NCBI RefSeq assembly: GCF_019774615.1
Contig: NZ_CP081496.1
Coordinates: forward strand, 5,890,001-5,954,000
Origin: Streptomyces sp. BHT-5-2
Lineage (GTDB): Bacteria; Actinomycetota; Actinomycetes; Streptomycetales; Streptomycetaceae
Length of the DNA stretch: 64,000 nucleotides
Reading direction: 5' to 3'
Shown here: positions 33,705 through 42,854 of the stretch, piece by piece
Layout: every line of letters starts with the position of its first letter
Position numbering within the stretch: the stretch's first letter is position 1
Position numbers and translations under genes: made by a program
The notes under the pieces: generated by a model
The model's database searches: none
Told to the model about the DNA's origin: nothing
Seen by the model: only the letters and a program-made list of their open reading frames with translations

Positions 33705-34686
33705 CCAGGAGGTTCTCGCTGGTGCGGCCGGCCAGATGGTCCTCCACGTTGGCCACGGTGGTCTCGATGATCCGGCCGACCGCCTCCTCGGTGAAGTACG
33801 CCTGGTGCGAGGTGACCAGCACGTTCGCGAAGGTCATCAGCCGGGCCAGGACGTCGTCGCCGATGACGTCCAGGGACCTGTCCCGGAAGAACAGCCCGGC
33901 CTCCTCCTCGTAGACGTCCAGGCCGACGCCGGTGAGCCGGCGGGCCTTGAGCGTCTCGACCAGGGCCGCGGTGTCGATCAGCCCGCCGCGGCTGGAGTTG
34001 ACCAGGATCGCGTCGTCCTTCATGGCGGCCAGCGCGGCGGCGTCGACCAGGTGCCGGGTGTCGTCGGTCAGCGGGACGTGCAGGGTGACCAGGTCCGCCT
34101 CGGCGAACAGCCGCTCCCGGGGGACGTAGGCCATGCCGAGCGCCCGGCACTCCGGGTTCTCGACGAGGTCCCAGCCCAGCAGCCGCATCCCGAAGCCGTG
34201 GGCGATCCGGGCGAAGGCGGTGCCGATCCGGCCGGTGCCGAGCACCCCGGCCGTGCGGCCGTGCAGGTCGCGGCCCATCAGGCCGTCCAGCCGGAAGTCG
34301 AAGTTGCGGGTGCGGTTGGCGGCCGGGACCAGCCGCCGGTTCACCGCCAGCGCCAGCAGCCAGGCGAACTCGGCGACCGCGTACGGCGAGTAGGCGGAGA
34401 CCCGGCCGACGGTCAGGGCGAGATCGGCCGCGGCCTCCAGGTCGATGTTGTTGAAGCCGGTGGAGCGCTGGGCGACCATCTTGCTGCCGCCGGCGGCGAG
34501 GGTCTGCAGCACCTCGGCGCTCAGGTCGTCGTTGGCGGAGGTGGAGACGATCTCGTAGCCGTGCGCGATGGGGGCGGTGTCGCGGTTGAGGAAGACGTCC
34601 AGGCAGCGGACCTGGTGGCGGCCCGCGAACGCCCGCTCCAGGAGCTTCCGCTCGTCCGTCTGCACACCGAAGGCGACGATCTCCAC
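33670..34686 (-). CDS. 2-hydroxyacid dehydrogenase, D-lactate dehydrogenase-like
   Basis: NAD-dependent D-2-hydroxyacid dehydrogenase, closest to LdhA-type D-lactate dehydrogenases. In the 338-residue form NAD binding is GVLGTGRIGTAFARIA at about 147-162. Other segments are STGFNNIDL, SAYSPYAVAE, LHVPLTDDTRH, INSSRGG-like VNSSRGGLIDT (catalytic Arg), the Glu in YEEEAG, and TSHQAYFTEEA (catalytic His). The GTG at 34686 with GGGGAGAAG upstream gives the normal N-terminus; an ATG at 34749 would add 21 residues. Its 3' end overlaps trpE(G) by 35 bp. Confidence 0.9.
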   Translation of the reverse strand: MEIVAFGVQTDERKLLERAFAGRHQVRCLDVFLNRDTAPIAHGYEIVSTSANDDLSAEVLQTLAAGGSKMVAQRSTGFNNIDLEAAADLALTVGRVSAYSPYAVAEFAWLLALAVNRRLVPAANRTRNFDFRLDGLMGRDLHGRTAGVLGTGRIGTAFARIAHGFGMRLLGWDLVENPECRALGMAYVPRERLFAEADLVTLHVPLTDDTRHLVDAAALAAMKDDAILVNSSRGGLIDTAALVETLKARRLTGVGLDVYEEEAGLFFRDRSLDVIGDDVLARLMTFANVLVTSHQAYFTEEAVGRIIETTVANVEDHLAGRTSENLLVTRGQLPAAAR

Positions 34687-34822
34687 GGTCTTCTCCCCGT
34701 TCTCCCCCGCGGAAGCAATGGGCCGTATATGCCGGACGTGTCGCGTCATGGCGAATATACGGCCCCGCGCCGAGCGGTGCCGCCCGGGAAGCGGACGGCA
34801 CCGCTCACGCCGGGGCCCGGCG

Positions 34823-35851
34823 TCAGCCGAAGAAGACGCCGACCTCTGCGTAGAGCGCCGGGTCGACGGTCTTCAGCTTGGCGGTCGCCTCCGCCAGCGG
34901 CACCCGGACGATGTCGGTGCCGCGCAGCGCGACCATCGTGCCGTAGTCGGCCTCCCGCACCGCGTCGATGGCGTGCAGCCCGAAGCGGGTGGCCAGCCAG
35001 CGGTCGAAGGCGCTCGGGGTGCCGCCGCGCTGGGTGTGGCCGAGGACGGTGGTCCGGGCCTCCTTGCCGGTGCGCCCCTCGATCTCCTTGGCCAGCCACT
35101 CGCCGACGCCGGAGAGCCGGACGTGCCCGAAGGAGTCGGTGCTGCCGTCCTTGAGCACCATCTCGCCGTCCTTGGGCATGGCACCCTCGGCGACCACCAC
35201 GATCGGCGCGTAGCTGGCCTTGAAGCGGGACTCGATCCAGCGGCAGACCTCGTCGACGTCGAAGCGCTGCTCCGGGATGAGGATGACGTTGGCGCCACCG
35301 GCCAGGCCGGAGTGCAGCGCGATCCAGCCGGCGTGCCGGCCCATCACCTCCACGACCAGCACCCGCATGTGGGACTCGGCGGTGGTGTGCAGCCGGTCGA
35401 TGGCCTCGGTGGCGACCCCGACCGCGGTGTCGAAGCCGAAGGTGTAGTCCGTGGCCGACAGGTCGTTGTCGATGGTCTTGGGCACGCCGACGCAGGGGAT
35501 GCCGTGCTCCGTGAAGAGCCGGGAGGCGACGCCGAGGGTGTCCTCGCCGCCGATCGCGATCAGCGCCTCGACCTCCTGCTTGGCGAGCGTCTCCCGGATC
35601 CGGCGGACCCCGTCCTCCTCCTTGAAGGGGTTGGTCCGCGACGACCCCAGGATGGTGCCGCCGCGGGGCAGGATGCCGCGCACCGCCGGGATGTCCAGCC
35701 GGACGGTGTTGCCCTCCAGGGGGCCGCGCCAGCCGTCCCGGAAGCCGACGAACTCGTATCCGTACTCCTGGGTGCCCTTGCGGACGATGCCCCTGATCAC
35801 CGCGTTCAGACCCGGGCAGTCGCCACCGCCGGTCAGTACTCCGACCCGCAT
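34823..35851 (-). CDS. pfkA: 6-phosphofructokinase with PPi-type active-site residues
   Basis: Phosphorylates fructose 6-phosphate in glycolysis. The 342-residue protein shows LTGGGDCPGLNAVIRG, PKTIDNDL (catalytic Asp128), MGRHAGWIAL and LGHTQRGGTPSAFDR. At the two positions that separate ATP- from PPi-dependent enzymes it has Asp104 (GGEDT, E. coli Gly104) and Lys125 (PKTID, E. coli Gly124). This is the pair typical of PPi-dependent PFKs such as that of Amycolatopsis methanolica. The phosphoryl donor therefore needs testing. The ATG has GAAGGTG upstream; a frame open further upstream is not used. Confidence 0.93.
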   Translation of the reverse strand: MRVGVLTGGGDCPGLNAVIRGIVRKGTQEYGYEFVGFRDGWRGPLEGNTVRLDIPAVRGILPRGGTILGSSRTNPFKEEDGVRRIRETLAKQEVEALIAIGGEDTLGVASRLFTEHGIPCVGVPKTIDNDLSATDYTFGFDTAVGVATEAIDRLHTTAESHMRVLVVEVMGRHAGWIALHSGLAGGANVILIPEQRFDVDEVCRWIESRFKASYAPIVVVAEGAMPKDGEMVLKDGSTDSFGHVRLSGVGEWLAKEIEGRTGKEARTTVLGHTQRGGTPSAFDRWLATRFGLHAIDAVREADYGTMVALRGTDIVRVPLAEATAKLKTVDPALYAEVGVFFG

Positions 35852-36043
35852 CGCTTCACCTTCATCCCGTCCGTGGCCGCGTAACGGCCGTCCGTGAGCG
35901 TCAACGCCGGTCACGCTAATGGTGACCTGGCTCACTCCGGGATGGTGCGGACGCCGGATTCCCTTCCGTTGCACGGGAGTTGGGGCCCGGCGTTCACCCT
36001 TACGAGCGGACGGCCGCGGCCCCGGCGGGGGACGTCCGGAGCC

Positions 36044-36715
36044 TCAGACGCCGTCGAGGCCGCGCTCTATCGCGTACCGCACCAGCTCGACGCGGTTGTG
36101 CAACTGGAGCTTGCCGAGGGTGTTCTGGACGTGGTTCTGCACGGTGCGGTGCGAGATGACCAGCCGCTCGGCGATCTGCTTGTACGAGAGCCCCTTGGCG
36201 ACCAGGCGCAGCACCTCCGTCTCCCGCTCCGTCAGCCGGGGGGCACCCGGGTCGTCGGCGGTCGCGGGGGACGGCTCCGTCGCCAGCCGGCGGTACTCGC
36301 CGAGGACCAGGCCGGCCAGTCCCGGGGTGAAGACCGGGTCGCCGGCGGCGGTGCGGCGGACCGCGTCGAGCAGTTCCTCGGTGCTGGCGGACTTCAGCAG
36401 ATAGCCGGTGGCACCGGACTTCACCGCCTCCAGGACGTCGGCGTGCTCGCCGCTGGCGGAGAGCACCAGCACCCGCAGCGACGGATCGCCGCCGACCAGC
36501 TCCTTGCACACCCGGACGCCGGGCAGGCCCGGCAGATTGAGGTCCAGGACCAGCACGTCGGGCGCCGCGGCCTGGGCCCGGCGCACCGCCTGGAGCCCGT
36601 CCCCGGCCGTCGCGACCACGTCGAACCCGGCCTCCGCCAGATCCCGGGCGACCGCGTCCCGCCACATCGGGTGGTCGTCGACCACCATGACCCGCAGGCG
36701 CGTCCCGTCACTCAT
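36044..36715 (-). CDS. NarL/LuxR-type response regulator
   Basis: 223-residue response regulator. The receiver domain has VVDDHPMWR and phospho-acceptor Asp58 (LVLDLNLPG), with the conserved Lys in LLKSAS. The C-terminal LuxR helix-turn-helix is LTERETEVLRLVAKGLSYKQIAERL followed by SHRTVQNHVQNTLGKL. The ATG overlaps the end of the sensor-kinase gene by 8 bp, showing a coupled two-component pair transcribed kinase first. The target genes are not evident from context. Confidence 0.94.
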   Translation of the reverse strand: MSDGTRLRVMVVDDHPMWRDAVARDLAEAGFDVVATAGDGLQAVRRAQAAAPDVLVLDLNLPGLPGVRVCKELVGGDPSLRVLVLSASGEHADVLEAVKSGATGYLLKSASTEELLDAVRRTAAGDPVFTPGLAGLVLGEYRRLATEPSPATADDPGAPRLTERETEVLRLVAKGLSYKQIAERLVISHRTVQNHVQNTLGKLQLHNRVELVRYAIERGLDGV

Positions 36716-38018
36716 GTCCGTCTCTCCCCCGTCGTCCGCCCTCGGGCGCACGGCCCTTGGGAACCTTCAGCTCCACTTCCGTGCCCTGGCCGGGGACCGA
36801 GATCCACTCGGCGCTGCCGCCCAGCTCCCGCAGCCGGCCGCGGATCGACAGGGCCACCCCCAGGCGGCCCTCGCGCTCGGCCGCGGCGAGCCGCCCCTCG
36901 GGGATGCCGGGGCCCTCGTCGCGCACCGTCACCAGCACCGCGTCCGGTTCGTCCTCCACCAGGATCCACGCGCGGGCGTCGGCCCCCACGTGCACCCGGA
37001 CATTGTCCAACGCGGCACCGACAGCGGCGGCCAGCTCACCCGCGGCCACGGCCGGCAGCCCCACCGGGGTGCCCGGGCCGGAGAGCGCCACCCCGGCCCC
37101 GGCGTGCGGAGCCAGCAGCGCCATCAGGTCGCAGGGGCCGCCCGGTGGCGGGCCGGGGACCGCCGGAAGGTCCGGGGCCGCGGCCTCCGCCGCGGGATCG
37201 GCCGCCGTCCGCTGCCGGGGCACCAGGCCACCGGCGACCAGGGTGCGCAGCGCCACCTCCTGCTCACCGGCCATCCGGCCCAGCTCGGCCGCCTCGCCGC
37301 CGAGCGCGGCACCGCGCCGCTGCACCATGGCGAGCACCTGTAGCACGCTGTCGTGGATGTCGCGGGCCAGCCGCTCCCGCTCGCGGGTGGCGGCCTCGAT
37401 CTGGAGGGCGCGGGCCAGCGTGCGCTCACTGGCCCGCGCCACCTCGACGACATAGCCGATGGCGACGCTGGCCACCCACACCAGCACCACGTTGTGGACG
37501 GTGTCCCGGGCCAGCACCTGGCGCTCGACGAGGTTGGCCGCCGCCACGATGCTGGAAGCCACCGCGGCCCACCGCCAGCCGCCCTTGATGGCGAAGCCCA
37601 GCACCGCCCCCGCCGTCCAGATCGACGGCAGCGTCGGGCCGCCGCCCATGATGCGGGCCTGGGTGTCGATCAGCGACGTCAGCAGGATGCCGCCGACCGC
37701 GAAGCCGAGGTCGGCGAGGAGGAACTGCCGGGTGCAGCGCTCGGCGGACGTCGTCCGGCGCCAGGTCAGCGCCGTCCAGAGGGTGAGCGCGGCCATGTAC
37801 GCGGCGCCGCCCAGCGGGTGCGCGTAGCGCGGGTAGGCGACCGCGAACAGGCCCAGGACGTAGACCAGGGTCAGGATGCGGTAGCCGGTGAGCGCCCGCC
37901 ACAGCGGCAGCTCGACGGACATCCGCAGCGCCTTCGGGCGCCCGCCCGGCCGCGCGCCGCGGTCGCCCCCGGCGTCGTCGGCCGTGGTCGGTATGTCGTC
38001 CCTGTCGGCATCCGTCAT
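36708..38018 (-). CDS. Two-component sensor histidine kinase (MacS-like, HisKA_3)
   Basis: 436-residue membrane histidine kinase. The N-terminal half has about five to six membrane helices (for example ILTLVYVLGLFAVAY and AVLGFAIKGGWRWAAVASS), as in the DUF5931/MacS group. The phospho-acceptor His is in ERLARDIHDSVLQVLAMV, a HisKA_3 dimerisation motif. The ATPase domain retains the N box region ALDNVRVHV and DEGPGIPEGRL plus GLGVALSIRGRL-like LGVALSIRGRLRELGG. A GTG 12 bases upstream (38030) is an alternative start. The partner response regulator gene follows with 8 bp overlap. Confidence 0.92.
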   Translation of the reverse strand: MTDADRDDIPTTADDAGGDRGARPGGRPKALRMSVELPLWRALTGYRILTLVYVLGLFAVAYPRYAHPLGGAAYMAALTLWTALTWRRTTSAERCTRQFLLADLGFAVGGILLTSLIDTQARIMGGGPTLPSIWTAGAVLGFAIKGGWRWAAVASSIVAAANLVERQVLARDTVHNVVLVWVASVAIGYVVEVARASERTLARALQIEAATRERERLARDIHDSVLQVLAMVQRRGAALGGEAAELGRMAGEQEVALRTLVAGGLVPRQRTAADPAAEAAAPDLPAVPGPPPGGPCDLMALLAPHAGAGVALSGPGTPVGLPAVAAGELAAAVGAALDNVRVHVGADARAWILVEDEPDAVLVTVRDEGPGIPEGRLAAAEREGRLGVALSIRGRLRELGGSAEWISVPGQGTEVELKVPKGRAPEGGRRGRDGHE

Positions 38019-38111
38019 GCCGGCCCCCACCCCTCACCGGGGCCGCCCCGCCCCGGTCTCGGCTCGTCCGTCCCGTCTCCCCGGCGGTGGCCCGAACGGC
38101 CCCGCGCCGTG

Positions 38112-38834
38112 CTACGCCCCGGCCTTCTTCTGCGCCTCGGCGGCCTTGGCCGCCTCGGCGATCTGCCGCTTGGCCGCGGTCGCGTAGATGTCGACGTACT
38201 CCTGACCCGAGAGCTTCATGATCTCGTACATCACCTCGTCGGTGATCGAGCGCAGGATGTAGCGGTCGCCCTCCATGCCCTGGTAGCGGCTGAAGTCCAG
38301 CGGCCTGCCGATCCGGATGCCGGGCCGGACCATCTTGGGCAGGACCTTGCCGGGCGGCTGCACCTTCTCGGTGTCGATCATCGCCACGGGGATGACCGGC
38401 GCCCCGGTGGCCAGCGCCACCCGCGCCAGACCGCCCGGCTTGCCGCGGTAGAGCCTGCCGTCCGGGGAGCGGGTGCCCTCCGGGTAGATGCCGAACAGCT
38501 CGCCGCGCTCCAGCACCTCGATACCGCTCTTGATCGCGGCCTCGCCGGCGCCGCGGGCGCCCGAGCGGTCGACCGGGAGCTGCCCCACGCCCTTGAAGAA
38601 CGCGGCGGTGAGCTTCCCCTTGACGCCCGGGGAGGTGAAGTACTCGGCCTTGGCGATGAAGGTGACCTTGCGGTCGAGCACCGCGGGCAGGAAGAACGAG
38701 TCCGAGAAGGACAGATGGTTGCTCGCGAGGATCGCCGGGCCCTCGGCGGGAACGTTCTCGATGCCTTCCACCCAGGGACGGAACGCGAGCCTCAGCGGAC
38801 CGCCGATGGAAAACTTCATTGCGCCGTAGATCAA
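38112..38834 (-). CDS. 1-acyl-sn-glycerol-3-phosphate acyltransferase (PlsC family)
   Basis: Acyltransferase of phosphatidic-acid or related lipid synthesis. The 240-residue protein has the catalytic HX4D box (NHLSFSD, His40-Asp45), FIAKAEYF, and the substrate-binding YPEGTRSPDG motif near 117. The basic C-terminal helix suggests peripheral membrane binding. TTG at 38834 is chosen because a consensus AGGAGG lies seven bases upstream; ATG at 38819 is the alternative. The M. tuberculosis counterpart in the same neighbourhood is Rv2182c. Confidence 0.92.
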   Translation of the reverse strand: MIYGAMKFSIGGPLRLAFRPWVEGIENVPAEGPAILASNHLSFSDSFFLPAVLDRKVTFIAKAEYFTSPGVKGKLTAAFFKGVGQLPVDRSGARGAGEAAIKSGIEVLERGELFGIYPEGTRSPDGRLYRGKPGGLARVALATGAPVIPVAMIDTEKVQPPGKVLPKMVRPGIRIGRPLDFSRYQGMEGDRYILRSITDEVMYEIMKLSGQEYVDIYATAAKRQIAEAAKAAEAQKKAGA

Positions 38835-39055
38835 CCGACTGCCTCCTGTGTCTGACGCACTGACCTTAACCCCCGCGCGGCGCGCCGGGGGCCGCGGCGG
38901 GCCACGCGACGGCGCACGGGCCCGCCGGAGGCCGTGCGCAGGGCGGTCCCCGCCGGCATCCGCGCCCCTGGTCGGACCACGGCCCTACCCCCGCCGCGGT
39001 CACTCCGCGTACCCTGAGGTAACCCGCGAGCCCCCTCACCGATCGGAGTCCCCCG

Positions 39056-39853
39056 GTGCCGCTCCTCCCCGGAGCCGAGCCGTTCCGCCGCGACGGCGGA
39101 GACGTCGGCGTCCTCGTCTGCCACGGCTTCACCGGCTCCCCGCAGTCCGTCCGCCCCTGGGCCGAGTACCTGGCCGACCGGGGCCTGAGCGTCACCGTCC
39201 CGCTGCTGCCCGGCCACGGCACGCGCTGGGAGGACATGCAGCTCACCACCTGGCAGGACTGGTACGCCGAGGTCGACCGCGAACTGCGCGCACTGGCCGA
39301 GCGCTGCACCAGGGTCTTCGTCTGCGGACTGTCCATGGGCGGCGCGCTGGCCCTGCGGCTGGCCGCCCGGCACGGCGACACCCTCAGCGGCGTCGCCCTG
39401 GTCAACCCCGGCAACAAGGTCCACGACGCGGCGGCACCGCTGCTGCCGGTGCTGCGGCACGTCGTCCGCTCGACGAAGGGCATCGCCAGCGACATCGCCA
39501 AGCCCGGTGCGACGGAGGTCGGTTACGACCGGGTGCCGCTGCACGCCGCGCACTCGCTGCGGCGCTTCTTCCAGCTGGTCGACTCCGAACTCCCGCGCGT
39601 CACCCAGCCGTTGCTGGTGCTGACCAGCCGCCAGGACCACGTCGTCCCGCCCGTCGACTCCGAGCGCATCCTCGGCCGGGTCTCCTCCACCGACGTCCGG
39701 CACGTCCTGCTGGAGCGCAGCTACCACGTCGCCACGCTCGACCACGACGCGGAACGGATCTTCCAGGACACCCACGACTTCATCACCCGGCTCGCCCCGG
39801 AGGCCCGGCCGGCGACGGCCGAGGAGGGGACGGCGGCCAGTGGCGGAGCGTAG
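39056..39853 (+). CDS. Alpha/beta hydrolase, carboxylesterase/monoglyceride lipase-like
   Basis: 265-residue serine hydrolase similar to Est30-type carboxylesterases. The oxyanion segment is VLVCHGFTGSPQS, the nucleophile Ser93 lies in CGLSMGGALAL, the Asp in SRQDHVVPP, and the His in ERSYHVATLDHD. There is no signal peptide, so it is intracellular. GTG start at 39056. It is divergent from plsC and overlaps the next gene by 14 bp. A role in lipid turnover is plausible from context but not shown. Confidence 0.9.
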   Translation: MPLLPGAEPFRRDGGDVGVLVCHGFTGSPQSVRPWAEYLADRGLSVTVPLLPGHGTRWEDMQLTTWQDWYAEVDRELRALAERCTRVFVCGLSMGGALALRLAARHGDTLSGVALVNPGNKVHDAAAPLLPVLRHVVRSTKGIASDIAKPGATEVGYDRVPLHAAHSLRRFFQLVDSELPRVTQPLLVLTSRQDHVVPPVDSERILGRVSSTDVRHVLLERSYHVATLDHDAERIFQDTHDFITRLAPEARPATAEEGTAASGGA

Positions 39854-40385
39854 CCCCCGCGACCCCCGGGACCCGCTGGACGAGGAGGCCGCGTGGGCCG
39901 AGATCGTCGCGGGGTACGGCGAGCGGCCGGATTTCCCGGCATCCGGGGAGCGCCCGGACCGCGCGCCGGCGGACGGCGACGCCCCGGACTCCCCCGCGGC
40001 GCGCCCCGGTGACGGCCCGCCCGACAGCCCGCCGTCGCGCCCCGGCAGCTTCGTGGTCTACGCCCCCGGTGTGGGACCGCGCGACTGGACCCCCGAGAAG
40101 CCCTCCGACGACGACGACTTCGACGAGACCGACGAGGGCCACTTCACCCCGCCCGAGCCACCGCCGCTGCCGAGCGCCGACACCACCACCAAGTTCGCCT
40201 GGATCGCAGCCCTGGGCGGCCCGCTGCTGCTGGTCGGCACGGTCGTCCTCCAGCAGCCGGTCACCTGGTGGATCGCGGTGCTGGGCATCGGCGGCTTCCT
40301 GGGCGGCCTGGCCACCCTCTTCGCGCGGATGGGCAACGACCGGGACGACGACGAGGACATGCCGGGCGGCGGCGCGGTCGTCTGA
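39840..40385 (+). CDS. Small membrane protein with acidic, disordered N-terminus
   Basis: 181-residue protein of unknown function. About 115 residues of acidic, Pro-rich, low-complexity sequence (for example PSDDDDFDETDEGHF) are followed by two membrane helices at about 120-138 and 142-162. A short acidic tail comes last (RDDDEDMPGGG). The GTG start lies 14 bp inside the end of the esterase gene, so the two are coupled. It is conserved in Streptomyces as far as I recall, with no assigned domain. Confidence 0.78.
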   Translation: MAERSPRDPRDPLDEEAAWAEIVAGYGERPDFPASGERPDRAPADGDAPDSPAARPGDGPPDSPPSRPGSFVVYAPGVGPRDWTPEKPSDDDDFDETDEGHFTPPEPPPLPSADTTTKFAWIAALGGPLLLVGTVVLQQPVTWWIAVLGIGGFLGGLATLFARMGNDRDDDEDMPGGGAVV

Positions 40386-40403
40386 GGACCGCGGGCCGGC
40401 CGG

Positions 40404-41201
40404 TCAGCCGCCGGCCGGCACCCGCAGGGCCGCCAGCACGGGCAGGTGGTCCGAGGCGGCCAGCAGATCGGCCGCCCGCAGGCCCGGCAGGCCGTACGGC
40501 ACACCGCAGCCGAGCACCTCGACGCCGCCGGTGGTGAACAGCGCGTCGATCCGCTGCCGCGGCGCGTGCGGGGTGGAGGTGAACTCCCCGCCCCACGGCT
40601 CGGCCGCCCAGCCGTCCCTGAGCTCCCCGGCGATCCGCCGGAAACTCCGGCCGTCCGGCCGGTCGTTGAGGTCGCCGCCGACCACCGCGTGCGGCACGCC
40701 CAGCCCGGCGACCCGCTCCAGCAGCAGCCCTGCCTGGCCGTACCGCTCCCGGGCGTCGAGGCTGAGGTGGCAGCTGACGACCCCGAGCCGGGCCCCGGCG
40801 AAGCGCAGCACGGCGGTGGCCAGGCCCCGCTGGTGCAGGCCGGGGGTGCGGGGCAGCAGGACGTCCTCGGTGCGCTCCACGTGGGCGCGGAGCCGGGCGA
40901 GGATCATCGGGCCCGCGGTGGTGGCACCGCCGGTGACGTAGGTCAGGCCGCTCGCCCGGGCGAGGCGCTCGGCGGCCTTGCGCCAGCGGAAGAAGCGCGG
41001 CGCCTCCTGGACGAGGACGAGATCGGGGGCGCAGGCCCGGATGACCCGGGCCAGCGCCGCCCGATCGTCGCGCATCGAGCGGATGTTGTAGCTGAGCACC
41101 CGGACGACCGCGCTGCCGTCGGCCTCCGTGGCGGAGGGCGGGAGTCCGGCGGCGGAGCCCGCCGGGTCGGACGCGGTCCCTCCGGAGCGCTCGGCCGCCA
41201 T
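40404..41201 (-). CDS. Endonuclease/exonuclease/phosphatase family protein
   Basis: 265-residue protein of the EEP (DNase I-like) metal-dependent phosphoesterase fold. VRVLSYNIRSMRDD gives the metal-binding Asn, DLVLVQEA the catalytic Glu, VSCHLSLDA a His, VVGGDLNDRPDG the Asp/Asn pair, and AASDHLPVLA the C-terminal Asp-His. The substrate may be DNA, phospholipid or phosphoinositide. The ATG at 41201 lies five bases after the glkA stop, so it is probably cotranscribed with glkA. Confidence 0.88.
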   Translation of the reverse strand: MAAERSGGTASDPAGSAAGLPPSATEADGSAVVRVLSYNIRSMRDDRAALARVIRACAPDLVLVQEAPRFFRWRKAAERLARASGLTYVTGGATTAGPMILARLRAHVERTEDVLLPRTPGLHQRGLATAVLRFAGARLGVVSCHLSLDARERYGQAGLLLERVAGLGVPHAVVGGDLNDRPDGRSFRRIAGELRDGWAAEPWGGEFTSTPHAPRQRIDALFTTGGVEVLGCGVPYGLPGLRAADLLAASDHLPVLAALRVPAGG

Positions 41202-41206
41202 CCGCG

Positions 41207-42148
41207 TCAGCCCTGGCGCGCCAGGTCGGCGGCGCCGACCAGCCCGGCCTTGCCGCCGAGTTGGGCGGCGAGCACCTGGGCGTGCGGCCGCCACTGGCTG
41301 CCGACGAGCCAGCGCCGGAAGGACTTGCGGATCGGGTCGAGCACCAGCTCGCCCTCGTCCGAGACGCCGCCGCCGACGATGAAGGCCGACGGGTCGAAGA
41401 GCGAGGCCAGGTCGGCGAGGCCGGCGCCGGCCCAGCGGGCCAGCTCGCGGAAGGAGTCGACGGCGACCGGGTCGCCCTGGCGGGCGGCGGCGCTGATGTG
41501 CCGGCCCTCGATGCCCTCGGGGGTGCCGTCGCCGAGCGCCAGCAGCGCCGCGGCGTGCTCCGGTGTGGCGAAGGCGCGCTGCCGGGCGTAGCGCAGCAGG
41601 GCGCGGCCGGAGGCGTACTGCTCCCAGCAGCCCTGGCTGCCGCAGCCGCAGAGCAGGCCGTCGGGGACGACCCGGATGTGGCCGAACTCGGCGGCGACGC
41701 CGAAGCGGCCGCGGCGGAGCTTGTTGCCGATGATGATGCCGCCGCCCAGGCCCGTGCCGAGGGTGATGCAGATGACGTCGCTGTGGCCCTGGCCGGCGCC
41801 GAAGCGGTACTCGCCCCAGGCCGCGGCGTTGGCGTCGTTCTCGACGACGACGGGGAGGCCGACGCGCTGCTCGACCTTGTCCTTGAGCGGCTCGTGGCGC
41901 CAGTCGATGTTCGGCGCGAAGAGGACCGTGGCCCGCTTCTCGTCGACGTAGCCGGCGGCGCCGATGCCGACGGCCTCGACGCGGTGGCCGGCTCCCACCG
42001 TGCGGACGGCGTCCGCGATGGCCTCGGTCAGCGCGTCGGTGGCCTGCGGGGTCGGTACCTTGCACGTCTCAAGGATCGAACCCTCTTCGTCGACCACACC
42101 GGCCGCGATCTTCGTGCCGCCGATGTCGACGCCGATGGTGAGTCCCAT
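41207..42148 (-). CDS. glkA: ROK-family glucokinase GlkA
   Basis: ATP-dependent glucose kinase, central to glucose use and carbon catabolite repression in Streptomyces. The 313-residue product has the phosphate-binding VDIGGTK (8-13), the catalytic Asp105 in VENDANAAAWGE, the zinc site His157 with Cys167, Cys169 and Cys174 (CGCGSQGCWE), and the adenosine-binding IVGGGVSDEGE. The ATG follows GAGGGA. No N-terminal DNA-binding domain is present, so it is a kinase rather than a ROK repressor. The position fits S. coelicolor glkA. Confidence 0.96.
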   Translation of the reverse strand: MGLTIGVDIGGTKIAAGVVDEEGSILETCKVPTPQATDALTEAIADAVRTVGAGHRVEAVGIGAAGYVDEKRATVLFAPNIDWRHEPLKDKVEQRVGLPVVVENDANAAAWGEYRFGAGQGHSDVICITLGTGLGGGIIIGNKLRRGRFGVAAEFGHIRVVPDGLLCGCGSQGCWEQYASGRALLRYARQRAFATPEHAAALLALGDGTPEGIEGRHISAAARQGDPVAVDSFRELARWAGAGLADLASLFDPSAFIVGGGVSDEGELVLDPIRKSFRRWLVGSQWRPHAQVLAAQLGGKAGLVGAADLARQG

Positions 42149-42276
42149 GTGTCCCTCAGTTTTCGCTCGAACCCCGCCGAGAACCACCGTACCGGAGGCA
42201 GGGGGAGCTCCCTCGCCGGTCAGGGCCGCCGGGGCGGGGGACCGCGGGGTCCTCCGCCGCCCGCGGGCGGCGGGCG

Positions 42277-42750
42277 TCAGTCGAGGTCGATGCGCTCGGT
42301 GCCGGCCGGGCCGTCGTCGCGCGGGTCGGCGGCCGGGTCCTCGGGGCGGTCGGCCGGGCCGGGCTCGCGGGTCCAGCGGCGCTCGCTGCCCGTCACCGCG
42401 GAGCGGTACGCGGCGAGCAGTTCGGAGCCGGCCGCGGCGAGGTGGTCGAAGACGTCGGGGTTGCGCTCGATGACCGGCTCGACGGCGGCCTTGGCCTGCC
42501 GCAGCAGCTCGCCCACCGCGCCGCTGGCGGCGATCCCGCCGAGCGCGCCGGGCAGTTGGATGGCGGCGAGCTTGTCGGTCACCGCCTCGGCGAGCCGGCG
42601 CAGCTCCTCGGCCGCGGTGCCCGGCTGGGGGCCGTACTCGGCCCGGCGGCGGGCCTGTTCCGCGGCGAGGTCCTCGGCGCAGGCCGTCTTCCAGGCGTCG
42701 TCGTCCGGCTCGGCGCGGCGGTCGGCGGGGCGCTCGGTGGCATCACTCAT
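42277..42750 (-). CDS. DUF5304-like protein
   Basis: 157-residue, highly charged soluble protein with no enzyme motif. Acidic disordered ends flank a helical centre (EELRRLAEAVTDKLAAIQ and EPVIERNPDVFDHLAAAGSELLAAYRSAV). It matches what I remember as the actinobacterial DUF5304 family. It precedes glkA by 128 bp on the same strand and follows the ArsA-like gene. Function is unknown; the helical core and charge suggest a protein-binding role. Confidence 0.75.
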   Translation of the reverse strand: MSDATERPADRRAEPDDDAWKTACAEDLAAEQARRRAEYGPQPGTAAEELRRLAEAVTDKLAAIQLPGALGGIAASGAVGELLRQAKAAVEPVIERNPDVFDHLAAAGSELLAAYRSAVTGSERRWTREPGPADRPEDPAADPRDDGPAGTERIDLD

Positions 42751-42854
42751 GGCGGACTCCGTGGACTCCTGCAGGCGGTACGGACCGTACGGGTGCCGTG
42801 CGCGGACGCACGACGATGACGTCTTACGACGTTACCCGAACGGGGGTGCCCGGA

